A stretch of DNA of 64,000 nucleotides, taken from NCBI GenBank assembly GCA_963969395.1, contig OZ017804.1:6510001-6574000 (forward strand), given 5' to 3'. This document shows positions 41,261-53,100 of the stretch, one piece after another. Every line of letters starts with the position of its first letter. The first letter of the stretch is position 1. The DNA is from Pseudoscleropodium purum (lineage: Eukaryota; Streptophyta; Bryopsida; Hypnales; Brachytheciaceae). The notes under the pieces are model-generated. The model ran no database searches. It was not told the origin of the DNA and worked only from the letters and a program-made list of their open reading frames with translations. Both the position numbers and the translations under genes were made by a program.

Positions 41261-41760
41261 AGTAAGCTTAACCCTTAAACGCCTCAATCCTTTTTTTGAT
41301 TTTTTTTGCACATTTTGGCTTATATCTTTTTACAGAAATATCACTTACTGCAATTTCAAGAAATATATCATAGAGGAAGGTTTTCTCTTTAAGATTGGAG
41401 TATTAGATTGGATGAATGAAAAGTTTGCTAGACAATATAACCTCTAGAAGTGCTCTGTTCATCGTTCAGAATATGAACGTCGGAGCGCTTCAGGGTTAAG
41501 GTAGGTGGTCCATAAACTAACCATTTAAGAGTTGGAACTGATTTTGGGGGAGGTGAAACTTCTTTTAATATTTTTTAGTAAATTTTCCTTAAAAAGAACA
41601 AGTAGAATTGGCATTTAACCCAAGTGGTTTTGTATTTTTTGGAGCTTTGTGGAATTAGCTATGAAGTTTTGAAGCTGAAGTGGCATAGGGCTCTAATGGC
41701 GTCCACCTCCTAAAATGTACATTGTTTGTACATGGTTGAAGGCTACAAAAACGCAACATG
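40960..41760. repeat. Composite dispersed repeat, copy B
   Basis: Head 40960-41225 matches about 20990-21300; tail 41510-41760 matches about 47170-47400 (AGAATTGGCATYTAA, TATTTTTTGGA, TTATGAA-TTTTGAAG, AAATRTACATTGTT). The middle part is missing and a 224-bp TTAA element sits between head and tail. Confidence 0.5.
41272..41495. mobile_element. Short TTAA/CCC-type MITE, 224 bp, intact TTAA on both sides
   Basis: TTAA (41268-41271) then CCCTTAAACGCCTC; ends GAGCGCTTCAGGG then TTAA (41496-41499). Terminal inverted repeats are about 14 bp with mismatches. The interior is unrelated to the 920-bp family but the end design is the same. Confidence 0.7.
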
Positions 41761-41847
41761 TACATGCAATGTTCATTTAAAAAGGTGGACATTTTTAGAA
41801 CCTCCTACCTTATAGCATCCCATTTAAACTTTTCGGGTCCTAGTTGA

Positions 41848-42007
41848 TAAGGTAAACTATCCCATTTTGGACCAAATGGGAGCAAGCCCATTGTGGGCTG
41901 AATTTTGTTAGTAGTGTACATTTCAAAACTTCAATATACACCACTAATAGAATTTAGCCCACAATGGACTCACTCCCATTTAGTTTGGAATGGAGTAGTG
42001 TACCTTA
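41848..42007. repeat. Hairpin with arms of about 70 bp
   Basis: Left arm from AAGGTAAACTA through AAATGGGAGCAAGCCCATTG to TTAGTAGTGTACA; right arm is its complement at about 80-85% identity, ending TAGTGTACCTTA. Loop of about 14-16 nt. Likely a fold-back MITE. Confidence 0.72.
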
Positions 42008-42815
42008 GTGTCAATCTTGTTATTTGTTAGTAGAATAAGCTAAGAGCTTCCCCATAGCAATTCTAAAAAGAAGCTCAACATGGTGAATGGCTGGGTAGAG
42101 GGTTGTAGAAATGCTCCATCGTAGGTGTGCCACATAGAAAAATCAGATTGGGTACACTAGATTTTGTTGAGTATATGGGCAAATTGAGAGCCTTTATTGT
42201 GCTTTGTTATAAGATTTGACAATACTTTTCATTTAGTTCTTGAAGTTAAGAGCATCGTTGATTTCTAACTAGGCACTATTAGATGGCTAATTCTAGGACC
42301 CAAGAATTAAAGTTTTTCAAAAAGTGAAAAATACCAAAATCATTTCACAATGTACCTCACCAAAAAATTTGTTGGCAATGTAAATGATTTGTGTCATTGG
42401 CATCTCATGATTAGTTAGAGTGGAAAGGTTGTTTCTGTACATAAACTCATTGTCCATCATTAATCCTCAAAGAGTATGGCATTAGGGAAATTCTCAACCC
42501 TCTAGAGGGCCATTCTAAAGTGACCAAACTAGTCTATTAATTGTCTAAAAATTAGTAGCAACATATAGCCACAATGCTTGGTCAAAGTGTGAATTTTGCG
42601 AAAGATGTCAAGGATGAAAAGTAATGAGGATGTAGTAGAAATCTATTTAATAATCAACCGCTCGAGTTTGATTGAATGTGATTAATTTGCCAATTAAGCA
42701 AATTCAATTAAGTTTAGCAAAATAAAGTAGTTTTTGAAGTTAGTTGCCAAAAAAATTAATATATTCTTACAATTAGCAACAAGCTTCAAAAGTCACTTAG
42801 GATAGGTTGTTTCAA
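42008..42815. other. AT-rich DNA, nothing recognised
   Basis: No supported frame or repeat. Confidence 0.4.
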
Positions 42816-42829
42816 GATGAAAAGAAAAG

Positions 42830-43400
42830 TTATTTATACAAGTGGGATAGTAATAGGTAAAACAATACATGTGGGATATGTAATTTAGGATTAATAGGAG
42901 CACAATCGCCTAGAGTTTAGTCAAAAGCAAAAATTGTATCTAAAGTTGAATTTCAAACCCCATTTAGGTATAGTACAATGATTTTTTTTCAAAAAACTTT
43001 GAACTAGAATTTTTTTGAGAATTAAGTTACTTTTCATCTACAAAAATTTGTTTGAGGTTTAGAGCCTTAAATAAAAAGTTATGGACAAAATTAGGAGAGG
43101 GTATTTGAAAATGTCAAATAAAATTCCCTTTCAACCCTTTTTAGAATTTTGTCTATAACTTTTTATTAGAGGCTCTAAACCTCAAACAGATTTTTGGAGA
43201 TGAAAGCTAGATTGATTTTCAAACTTTTACAAGTTCAAAGTTTTTTGAAAAAATCATTTTACTATATCTAAATGGGGTTTGAAATTCGACTTTGAACACA
43301 ATTATTGCATTTGACAATGAGCGATTTATCTTTGAAATATCCCATACCCTTTGAAGATTCATCATAGACAATTGATTTATTTTTAAAAGCAAACTCTTCA
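42830..43400. repeat. Long fold-back element, copy 2 (arms about 260 bp, short loop)
   Basis: The two halves are reverse complements about a centre near 43120. Left blocks GAATTTCAAACCCCATTTAG, TGATTTTTT-TCAAAAAACTTTGAACT and GTTTGAGGTTTAGAGCC have their complements on the right in mirror order. The arm sequence is the same family as at 14985-16090, without the long spacer. Transcription would give a nearly continuous double-stranded RNA. Confidence 0.82.
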
Positions 43401-43409
43401 CCCATCCTA

Positions 43410-44090
43410 CACATCAATTGTCAATGAATTTAACCTATTACAATGCCATTAAAAAAACATTTGATGGTAAATGTCATTGGACTATATTCAACATTTGCCT
43501 TTTTTTCATGCCTTGATTAGAAAACAAGGTATGCAATGATCAATGTTAATCCTTAAAGGATTGTAAGGCCACCACACGGCTTCTACAACTACATTTGTAG
43601 AAAATTTGATATGCTAACTTCACTAATAATTTTTGAACAACAAAGAGATCCTAGATGATTGTTTCCCATTAAATCTGTTGGCACAATTTGATTGAGAAAT
43701 GATCAAGTATGCAATTTTTGGTGAATTTTTTGAGAATAGAGAAGATGCACTAAGTTAGGACTTCACATCTTCATATCATTTTTTCTACACCTTTAAATTA
43801 TTTAAAAAAATTTACACATCAATATCATGATGATGTGTACTCATGTTAAAAAAAATTAAAGTTCTTGGAGCACTTTTAAGCATTCCAATTTCAATATTCC
43901 CATTTTAGGGTATGCACAAAGCATTGCCTAACCAAACATCTTTCATCAATCTTGTCAACAATGGCATTTTCTCAAAAATTGTGTGATTTCATTGATCTTT
44001 TTTTTATAGTAAAGCTAAATAAGTCTTCTTTCATTTCAACAATAGTGATCATCAAAATTATTCCACCCAAATGAAGAATTATGCTTGTTA
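43410..44090. other. AT-rich DNA, nothing recognised
   Basis: No supported feature. Confidence 0.4.
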
Positions 44091-44094
44091 CAAG

Positions 44095-44570
44095 ATCTAG
44101 TCTGGCTCTGCCCTGGGGAAGTGCTGGGTTGTCATCATCAGTCCGCTCCATTGCGCTTGCAGTGTGTTGACTGCCGCTTGCTAAGCGCCTTCTTCTTCAA
44201 CCCGTAGGCCAAACTTTGTCATTGTTTCGTCAACGACGAAGAAGCTCCCTAGCTCCCTAGCTGCCGAGCTTCCTTGAGATTGTGCGTTGATCCCGAATCT
44301 GTTGCAGGCCTCGCTCGCTTGTGTAATTGAGCCGCTCTTTAACTTGTCTTTGCGGAATCCAGGCCCTGTGAACGGGACGAATCGTGACCACCTGAAAGCT
44401 TCTGCGCCGACCTCTTCACGAACTTCCGGTCTAAGTTACTCGGGACTGAATTAGTTGAGGCAGCAGTTTCTTCCATGAGATTCCCTCTTGAGTGCTTCCA
44501 ATCCAAAGTGGAGCCTTTGGTGGCTTGAAACCGACTATGAACCTCGAAGCGCCCCACGGGAATAAAAGCT
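44095..44570. other. GC-richer island, possible gene fragment on the minus strand
   Basis: A 480-bp island of near 50% GC in AT-rich DNA. On the minus strand, 44557-44339 is open for about 72 codons and reads like real protein (balanced, hydrophilic, no low complexity; contains DRKFVKRSAQKLSGG), but it begins with GTG and has no recognised domain. A direct repeat CTCCCTAG occurs at about 44247-44263. May be a captured exon or a decayed gene. Confidence 0.3.
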
Positions 44571-44574
44571 ATCA

Positions 44575-45790
44575 GCTTAGTGTCCTCATGTAGTTCAAGT
44601 CCAATTCAAAGAGCTGTAACTTTTGCATCCAATGTATGAATTCAATGAGACTTGTTGAGAAATCTGTGCTCTTTCTTCTAGTTTCTGTGGTAAAATTTTT
44701 TAGATCAATCCAAGATTAGATGTACTTATTTTTTGGAAGTCATTCAAAGTTCATGGGTTCAATTGGGGTTCATCAAACTTCATTTTGATGGGGCTGCAAC
44801 TTTGAGGGATTGCATCTCTTTCATCCTATGTTTGTTTTCAATAAAAGTTTGTTGGGTTACAATCCCTTTGAAGTCACTAGTTGTTGTGGTAAAAGTTTCA
44901 TGTCAATTCAAGCTGTTTTGAATGTTTAGGAGTAATTAAAAATTTAGATACTAGACATTTTTGGATTACAATCAAATTCAGCAACTTGTATCTTCTTCAT
45001 ACCAAATGTTTGTTTCCTGAATAATTTTTTTTTGAAAAGTTGCGCACACTAGCCTAGTTATGAGTGATTGAGAAGCATTTTAGTAGAAGGAAGTTTAACC
45101 TTCAATGGATTTTTTGCAACTTTTTTTGGCTATTTTTTGACATTTCAAAACCATTTTGTAAACACAATGAGTCAACTCAATGATATTTCTTTCACCAATG
45201 AAAGTGTTTGTATATTCGTTTGAATTACTTAGCAGTTAGATTTTTTTTTCATTTGAGTAGGTTTAGAAATCAAATTTTACCTCTAAATGTGTTGATAGGA
45301 AAATTTCAACATCTTTTTTCAACACAAAATCACAATGGTGCTAATATGTGAGCCCAAGAATGCAAGTTTATGAGCATTGAACATAAAATATAGGTACCTA
45401 TAATATATATACCACACACTATAGAAAGTGTATGTATCATACACACCTATAATATGGATATTTATAACATATATACCTTATAATCATAGATGGTTTCCAT
45501 AGTATATACACTTACAATATAGGTGTGTAGTATTCTAGGCTCATGGGGCTCAAACTCCTATGCTCACATAATAACAACCCTCCACAAAAACATTATAATA
45601 TTTCAATTTACAAGTCCAAATGACTCCAAATTTAATTCATGTCATCTACAACACATACAGTATAAGATTGTACAATTGAGATTTCTATACCTTAGTGACT
45701 TTCAAATCTATTACACTTTGAAAGCAATGATGTTTTTAAACCTCAAAAGGCCTTGGACTTTTATGGATTATAGTAGCCAACTAATTTCTA
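44575..45790 (+). repeat. Dispersed repeat family S, copy 1, interrupted by a MITE
   Basis: Collinear with 60990-61960: AAGTCCAATT, TAACTTTTGCAT, GAATTCAAT, TTTGTTTTCAATAAAA, GTGGTAAAAGTTTCATGT, GAAGCATTTTAGTAGAAGGA, GTACAATTGAGATTTCTAT, ATGATGTTTTT. The homology resumes after the MITE at 45345-45571, so the MITE came later. Non-coding, class unknown. Confidence 0.7.
45345..45571. mobile_element. MITE of 227 bp with 3-bp target duplication, copy 1
   Basis: Ends TATGTGAGC... and ...GCTCACATAA. Flanked by TAA (45342-45344 and 45572-45574). The interior repeats ACCTATAATATA-like motifs. The second copy is at 47535-47759. A 3-bp TWA-like duplication would fit PIF/Harbinger (Tourist) elements. 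Confidence 0.75.
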
Positions 45791-45869
45791 AGCAATCCCT
45801 ATCATTAGAGGATTTGGGAGGGCTCTGGAAGCTTGCGAGTTATTAGCTGTGGGAACTCGATTGTGTAGT

Positions 45870-46145
45870 GACAATGCAACAATCTAATGTGGTCGAGGCC
45901 CTGCCACGTCATTGTCCACATTTTTTTTTAACTTTGTTTTACATTTGAAGAATTATTGTTATTGTTGGTGGTGTTGTTGTTATTATTATTATTATTATTA
46001 TTGTTGTTGTTGTTATTATTATTATTTAAAATTTAATTTAATTTAATTTTTTTGACAACAGGTTGGGCTGTTTCCTTTGTTGTGGGGAACAACTACAGGG
46101 AATAAGCCTGAAATAGGCTTCTAGAGCCCCCCCATATCTTCTAAT
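45870..46145 (-). repeat. Dispersed repeat family R, copy 3 (minus strand) with ATT microsatellite
   Basis: On the minus strand it carries the family order TTAGAAGA, a G run, TTTCAGGCTTATTCCC, a G/C block, then an A/T microsatellite and ATGACGTGGCAGGG...CCACATTAGATTG. The (TTA/TTG)n tract at about 45955-46027 occupies the variable middle. Confidence 0.55.
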
Positions 46146-46929
46146 GTTTGGTTCTATATTAGGTTGCTCTCTTTCCAATCAACTAGAAAATGAGCAGTGA
46201 TTAATTAAAACATAGTTTCCAATGTAGTTCTAGCGCATTATGATTGGCTACAAGACTATGAATATTGCAACTAGCCCTTAGTTGATTCTAAACCAACCCA
46301 TAGTTGGTATTAAGAAGACCTGTATGACAAGCATAATTGAATAGAATCTTCCACTAAAAAATTCATGGTAATCATGTTTTGAGAAAAGAAAATTGGAAAA
46401 ATTATGGAATCCTTCCAAACTTTATTTTTGTACACTGGAAAAATACCGCACTCAAAGAACCTATATTTTGGATAGGCATAATTGCTTAATTATAGTAGAA
46501 ACACCATTGCCAATCAAAAACCCATCCTTGACTTGTAGGGTGCACTATTTTCAACCAAGGCTAGCATAAATGTTCAAGTAGAGCTTTGAATGTTTTTTTC
46601 TTTTTTCAAAGTTAAGATTAATCAAGTCATGACACATGTCCCAAAATAGTGAGCGGAAAGAAGTTTTTGAATGATTAGGATTGGAAGACTCTATATGTTA
46701 GCTATAGGTTTGGACCACTTGTCTACTTCAAAAATTCATCATAATTTTAATTCAAAGAATAAAATCACGAAAATTTGGCAATCTCTATGATTTCTATCTT
46801 TCTTCATTGCCTTCTACTACTCCAAAACATGCACAGATCACTTAAGTGATTGACAATGGTGGTTCTACCATAGTTGGAAATGAGTTGACTACATACCTTA
46901 ACTATGAAAAAAATCCATACTTCAAAAAC

Positions 46930-47400
46930 CTACAAAAGTATGGCACCACTCAACCAAAAGACTACAAGTCAACGCCTTGGGAAGGTTTAAATCTTCCAAG
47001 TGTTTAATGCACAAGAAAAAAACCCATTGTATGGGATTGAAAGAAAAGGAAAAGAAATCAGAATGAGTCCTTGCCTCCTATCAAAGGTTTGGTAGGTCGG
47101 TGTTTGTGCTTCTATTTATCATTGGAAGGTAGTCTGCTTTTTAAAGCGACCAATAAAGAATTGATTCATTGATTGGCTTTTGAAGGGAAGCTAAACTTCT
47201 TGAAATAATTTTCAATAAATTTTCATAGGAAGGAAAATGGAATTGGCATCTAATCTAAGTCATTTCATATTTTTTGGACCTTCATGGAAGTAGTTATGAA
47301 TTTTGAAGTTGAAACGCAATGATCACTAAAAGCAACGACCTTGTAAAATATACATTGTTGGTACATTGAAGAAAGTAAAATGTAACTCTATATCATGATT
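46930..47400. repeat. Composite dispersed repeat, copy C
   Basis: 46930-47125 matches 21515-21730 but with many C/G positions changed to T/A (for example ACGAGTCCCTGG becomes ATGAGTCCTTGC); 47170-47400 matches 41540-41760. Confidence 0.5.
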
Positions 47401-47534
47401 GCTTTTAGAGCATGGTTGCTTTTAGAGTGGACTATTTTAAGATTGATAAGCTATCGCACATAAGACTCGAACAAGTTCGAATGACAATATAGGAGCAAAA
47501 CAACCCCTTTCTTAGCTTCATACAACGGTACTAG

Positions 47535-47759
47535 TATGTGAGCCTAAAAATGCGAGCTTGTGAGCATGGAACCTATAATATAGGTACCTATAATATAGAT
47601 ATCACACACAATAGAAGGTGTAATATCAAAAACACCTATAATGTGGGTATTTGTAACATATATACCCTATAATCATAAATGATTTCTATAGTATATACAC
47701 CTATAATATAAGTGTGTAGTATTCTAGGCTCATGGACTCACACTCCTATGCTTACATAA
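47535..47759. mobile_element. MITE of 225 bp with 3-bp target duplication, copy 2
   Basis: Same ends as the copy at 45345 (TATGTGAGCC ... GCTTACATAA). Flanked by TAG (47532-47534 and 47760-47762). Confidence 0.75.
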
Positions 47760-47799
47760 TAGCAACCCTTAGCTTCACATCGGAAATCACTTGTACTTT

Positions 47800-50700
47800 T
47801 CTAAGAAAAAGGCATCTAATTCCAAATTCCATTACAAGGAAATGGACCGACATTCAGTCTAAAAACTTCTAACTGAAATGAAAAACAATGTGGCTATTGG
47901 AAAGGGCAAGGGAAGAAGTAGGGTTATTATGGCTCATTTGGCATAGAGAAATTTCTATTAATCACAAGAGAGGAGGAATTGAGAAGGAAGTAGATACTCC
48001 AAGGTTTCTAGGGAGCAAGCATGTGAGCTTGTGAGCAGGAATTTTCTTTTAGAAAAAAATGGATGATGGACTTATGACTATTGGCGTTTGTAATTTTGGC
48101 TTTCCAAAAATGTGAGTTCATTTTTTGAAAATTTGATTCACTTACAAACTTTAAAAAAAAATTCATTGCAACAACCTATTGTACTCAATTTTCATAGAAA
48201 TCACGCAATGTAAGTGTGAAGGGAAATAAATCATGCCCAAGATGTAGCCATAAAATATACAAATCCAATCATAATAAAAATTAGCATATAATGGTTTGAC
48301 AAAATATGTCAATCTTAGGAGTCTAAGTCGTAGTGGACTCAATGGGTGAATCTTTGATGGTAGATGAATTTGAACTCTCTTTATTTTTGGATGCTGACCC
48401 ATCTTTAAAATCTAAAACATTCAAAGCATATATATTTCTATGACATTTTGGTTTAGAAAAACCAAAATTAGCAAAGGTCAATGTCGTTTACTCAACATAT
48501 AGTGGAAGGTCAAAAAACTTCTCTAGATTGAAGAAAAGACTTTGCTTCTTCATCAATGCATATGTCAAAATCAATTCCTCACAACTACAACTACAAACAA
48601 TACAATATTAGACTCATTGAACATTAAAATCAGCATGCATATAAAGAATTAAGAAATTTATAAATTTAATTACTATATTTGTCCTTCCAAGCAAACTTTT
48701 GAAGCACTATGGTCATGGCATTCAGATCTTGTAAGGTCACAACTGCTAAAAGTAGTTTTGTGACTAGTCATTATTTACTACAATTAGAATGGTCTTCTTC
48801 ATGGGTAGAAGGAGGGTATTGAAAATCTCATCATCCTCTTCTAAAGTCATAATGTGGCACCTTGGGCCGCAACATGTCATAATCAATACACCTATAATAA
48901 ACAATATGTAATTCATTACTTGAATGATTCATTATATGAATTCAATATTGAATACACAATCACTAATTTCAAAAAAGATGTAGATCGGGTAATATAACTC
49001 CAAACAAGTTTGAGAGAGCTGCAAAGGCATTACTCAAATATAAAATATAGGTGGGTTTTCAAATTTACTTTTCTATATGTATTTATTTAAATTTTTTGCA
49101 TTGTTTGAGATTTGTAATGTTTTAACAATATTTTTTGAGCTCACTATTGCATTGTTTCTTTGTGAGCAAACTATTGGCATATTTGTGGATTCTAATAAGT
49201 TTTCAATGTATTCTTTGAGCTCATTGTTGTAGTGCTTTTTTGTGAGCACACTATTGGCATTTCTATGGTCCTATTGAGCATGAAGAGTTAGAAAAAACTT
49301 AGGTGTTCTTAGGGGTTATAGACATTCTTTTGAAAGAAAATTGGACATTGTTTGTCAATACGTAATATAGTTTAGTCAAGAGAAGGCTATTAAGGGTAAA
49401 GATTTATATCAAAACATTGAAATAAAGTAGTTGAGAGCAAAATTAGATTTTCAAATTTGAATCAAGGAGATTATCAAGATGAAGAGATATAGTGTTGTTA
49501 TTGAGGAATTAGTGTATAGAAATGGAAAAAGGTGGTGGTTTGTCATTGTGGCCTAAACCAACATTCTATCGGGCAATCGAAAACAACTTTGATTTAGATA
49601 CTCTTACCTTAAAACTATACTTTTGTGTATTTTGCAGGAGAGGTTATCTTGACTATGATATTATGATTGCTTCTTGCAAACACATCTATCATATTTTTGA
49701 GCATCAACACTTGCCAAAGTAAACAATAGCTTTACTAGGTCTGTAGAGTTTTTTCACCCTTGTTGATGGCAAAACTTTGACTTCAAAGGAGTGTACATAG
49801 GATTTGAAGATAAAACTGTGAGGTTGAAGTTATTAGCGCACTTAGAAGAATTAAAGCAATCATTGAAAGAAGATGGCAATCTTCATATACTTAATTATAA
49901 ATCTCAACCTTATTTGTCATGCTTACTACAATATTGCTCTTCATTTGTTTTGCTTATGACCCTTTGATTTCATTTGAGAAGGACATTGAGACTTCAAATA
50001 TGAAGAATGTAATGCTTACACTCTGGTAATTATTGACTTAAACTGATATTTTTATAAGTTCCTTCAATAAATAATTATTAATTAGTGCCTCAATAGTTTG
50101 TAATGAATACATTGTACTTATTGCTCATAATAGGGTGATTACTACTACACTTAAAGTGCTTATTTCTTATTTTAGAAGGTTGTTGCTTATTGTTTATTGC
50201 ATGCATTGTCCTTTGCCATGTTCTTGTAGTGTATTTGACAATAGGTAGAGTCCTAATGACAAATTCAACAATCCTTCAACCCTTGACTAAAACACCACTA
50301 GTCTAATTGCTCTATCCCTATCGCTTATTTATCTTAGGATCAATTTGGGGCCTCTACATACTTCATTCCACTCATATTCATGTAGTTCTCTTAATTGTGA
50401 CCCTCTGACCCCACTCCTACCCTGCTCTAATTTCTTACTCAATGATTCCATAGCTTGAGATTCTTTTAGGGGTGGACACTTGTTCCACCCCTCTTTCTAA
50501 GTGTTGCATAGTACTAGTTTATTTGGTCTCTCTTTGGGTTGATACAAACACTTATTTGTCTACATTCCCTAGTTGCTTTCTCCAATCTTTTGGGTTGAGT
50601 GTTTGGTCTTTGTGGTAGTAGATTGGGCAACTTGTTTTCTCTTTGTTGTGTTGATGGCATTCAACCCCTTTTCGTTGGTTTGGATGCTACCCCATTTGCT

Positions 50701-52125
50701 AAGTTGGTCCTACTATCTGCCTCCTTTGATCTACTTGTGAAGTCTATATAGTTCTTAATATCTAGGATTTCTTCCCCACAAATTCATTCATCATCGCTGA
50801 GACACTAGTCTTCCACCATGTTCCAGAGCTTATACCAATGCAAAATTTTTTATTGATTGTTTGCATATTACTATTGTCCATGCCTAGTAGCTCTACTATC
50901 CCATTATCTATTTCACTAGCTACACTCAAGAAATCACTTAGGATATCTTTTAAGGTTATTCAGAGAGAGACTTTGAGTCCTACTAGCTTGTTTGCCATGA
51001 ATATTAGAGTCCACATTTCCAAAGTGCATGTCCCCCAACAAGACTAATGGGGAGTAAATGCACATTATAGTAGTCTACTATGGACTATCATAGTCCATAG
51101 TTCTGTGTGTTTATAAATTAATTCATTGAATTTGATTAAATTAAAATACACAAGTAATGAAAGGAATTTTTTTCATTGTGTACTTGATGTATGAAATGAC
51201 CTAAGAGGTTAATTAACAAAAATCCAATTATTATACGAAGGAAGTACTTGATTATTTATTTTGTAAGCATTGTTACAGTCCATGCCATTTTTGTTGTTCA
51301 AAGAATTCAAAAATTTAATGAAATTGAAAAGATGTGGAATTCAATTCTCACATATAATATGATATGTACTAAGTAGTGAACGTTTAGCTTGAAATTATGT
51401 GAAAATCTATCTTGTTTTCATAGATTTGGGCTTTGAAATGCATCATTATTTTCTGAAAATACCATTGATTTTTGGGAGTACATTAGACATTCTTGGAATC
51501 AATTTTATACAAATCTATCTTATTAAAATAATTGTAATAAGTATTTTTAAGGATGATCTAACTTTTAATAGAGTTCATTTTCATTATAATCAATTCTATA
51601 ATTTATTGAAATAAATCAAAATTTAATGTCATCTATGAAGGATTTTAAAAATCTAAATATACAAAAGAAATTTCAATGAAATTTCTTCATCTTTTACCTT
51701 AGCACACTATAAAAGAATTATAGAAAAAAATAAAAATATTTAGTGATCATATAGAAAAAAATGAAATGGACTTTTGTGGATATATTTTATGGATTCTTTA
51801 CTTTTGGTCCATTGTAGTGTGCATTTGCCTTGGGGTGTAAGTATGAGGAGTTTTTATATGGAAATTTGTTTACTTGAGACTTAAAAAAAACCCTCTCTAA
51901 ATCCCTACCAAGACCCACTCAATCTCCTAATGTAGTCTACAAGCTATACACCTACAAGGCTAGTTAATGTCTCTTGTATTTGCTTGCCTCCCACAAAGTA
52001 TTTACAAAACCAATCTAATGTTTGTTTTTTTGTTTCCAATGCAAAATTTTGTGTTGAAAACAAAAATATATCAGATTGGTTTTATTGACTACAACATAGT
52101 TTTCTTTTAGTGAAAAAAATTTATT
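47800..52125. other. AT-rich DNA without a supported gene
   Basis: Frames are short and without family signal. A possible degenerate right end of the TTAA/CCC type (TTCTTAGGGG then TTAT) lies near 49310 with no partner end found. 50300-50830 is pyrimidine-rich but not coding in any frame I could support. Confidence 0.4.
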
Positions 52126-52859
52126 ACTTGTAAAGACTTTACTTGAAAAGTACACAAGAGACTCTCATATCATAACGTAGTTGCTTGTTTATTGTACCTC
52201 CATCGGAAGTTACATTTGGCATGTTGGATACTTCAACATTTCTCAACGAAAAAAAATAAAGAAAAAAAATGTACATTGAATTTGGAGGAGAACAAATGCG
52301 GCGGAGAGTGGTGGTTAGAACTTGGAAACAATCAACAATATCCACAAGAAAAAGTCAAACGGGCCAGTTTTCTTCACACTCCATCATCAGTCAATAAGTT
52401 TGATTCTCCGTACAACTGTACTTTCTAGAGTTTCGTGTTCTTGCCTGCACGTGTGGCAGCTTCAGTAACTTTCACTTCTCAATTTCAACTGAGATTTCGG
52501 AAGTCCTCAAGAAGTTTAAGCATGGACAGTTGGCTTTAGAAAAAGAAATTCTCAACTAGGCTTCCTTTTTTCTCACAGATGGTAGAAAATTGACAAGTGC
52601 AGACTTTCACGGTGCCGTGGTTTGCTTGTGGATAAGCAATCACACCCAAAAACGAATAAACAAAGGCCAAAGATTGCATAAGGTATGCAATCTGTAGTAT
52701 TCATAGGGTAGAATTTTGGGGAAAGTGTAGAGACTTTTGTGTTGGTTTGGTTGTAATTCGGAAGTCAATTACCACATAAAAACGGAAGAAATGAAATTAT
52801 CAAATTAGCGGAACTAATTATTGAATGTCCACTGTTAAACTGTGAAGTAAAAAAACTGG

Positions 52860-53100
52860 AATGTCACATTAGAAAAAAATTGTAGGCCTCTAGAAGACTG
52901 TTTCATTGCTGTTCTTGTTGCTAGGACAGTAGTAATGCAGAGATGCAATCAAATTATTTATTTAATAATAATAAAATATTAAAATTTATAAAAAAAGTAT
53001 TAATATTAATTTTTTAATTTTAATTTTAAATAATTCTTATATAAAATTTTAATATCTGGCATGACAAAGTCTTGACCATGTCAGTAAACAAGTTTTTGAC
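52860..53100 (+). repeat. Dispersed repeat family R, copy 4 (decayed)
   Basis: CACATTAGAAAAAAATTG, CTAGAAGACTGTTTCATTGC, then a long A/T-rich middle and GGCATGACAAAGTCTTGACCATG. It sits at the position paralogous to 27940-28150. Confidence 0.4.
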
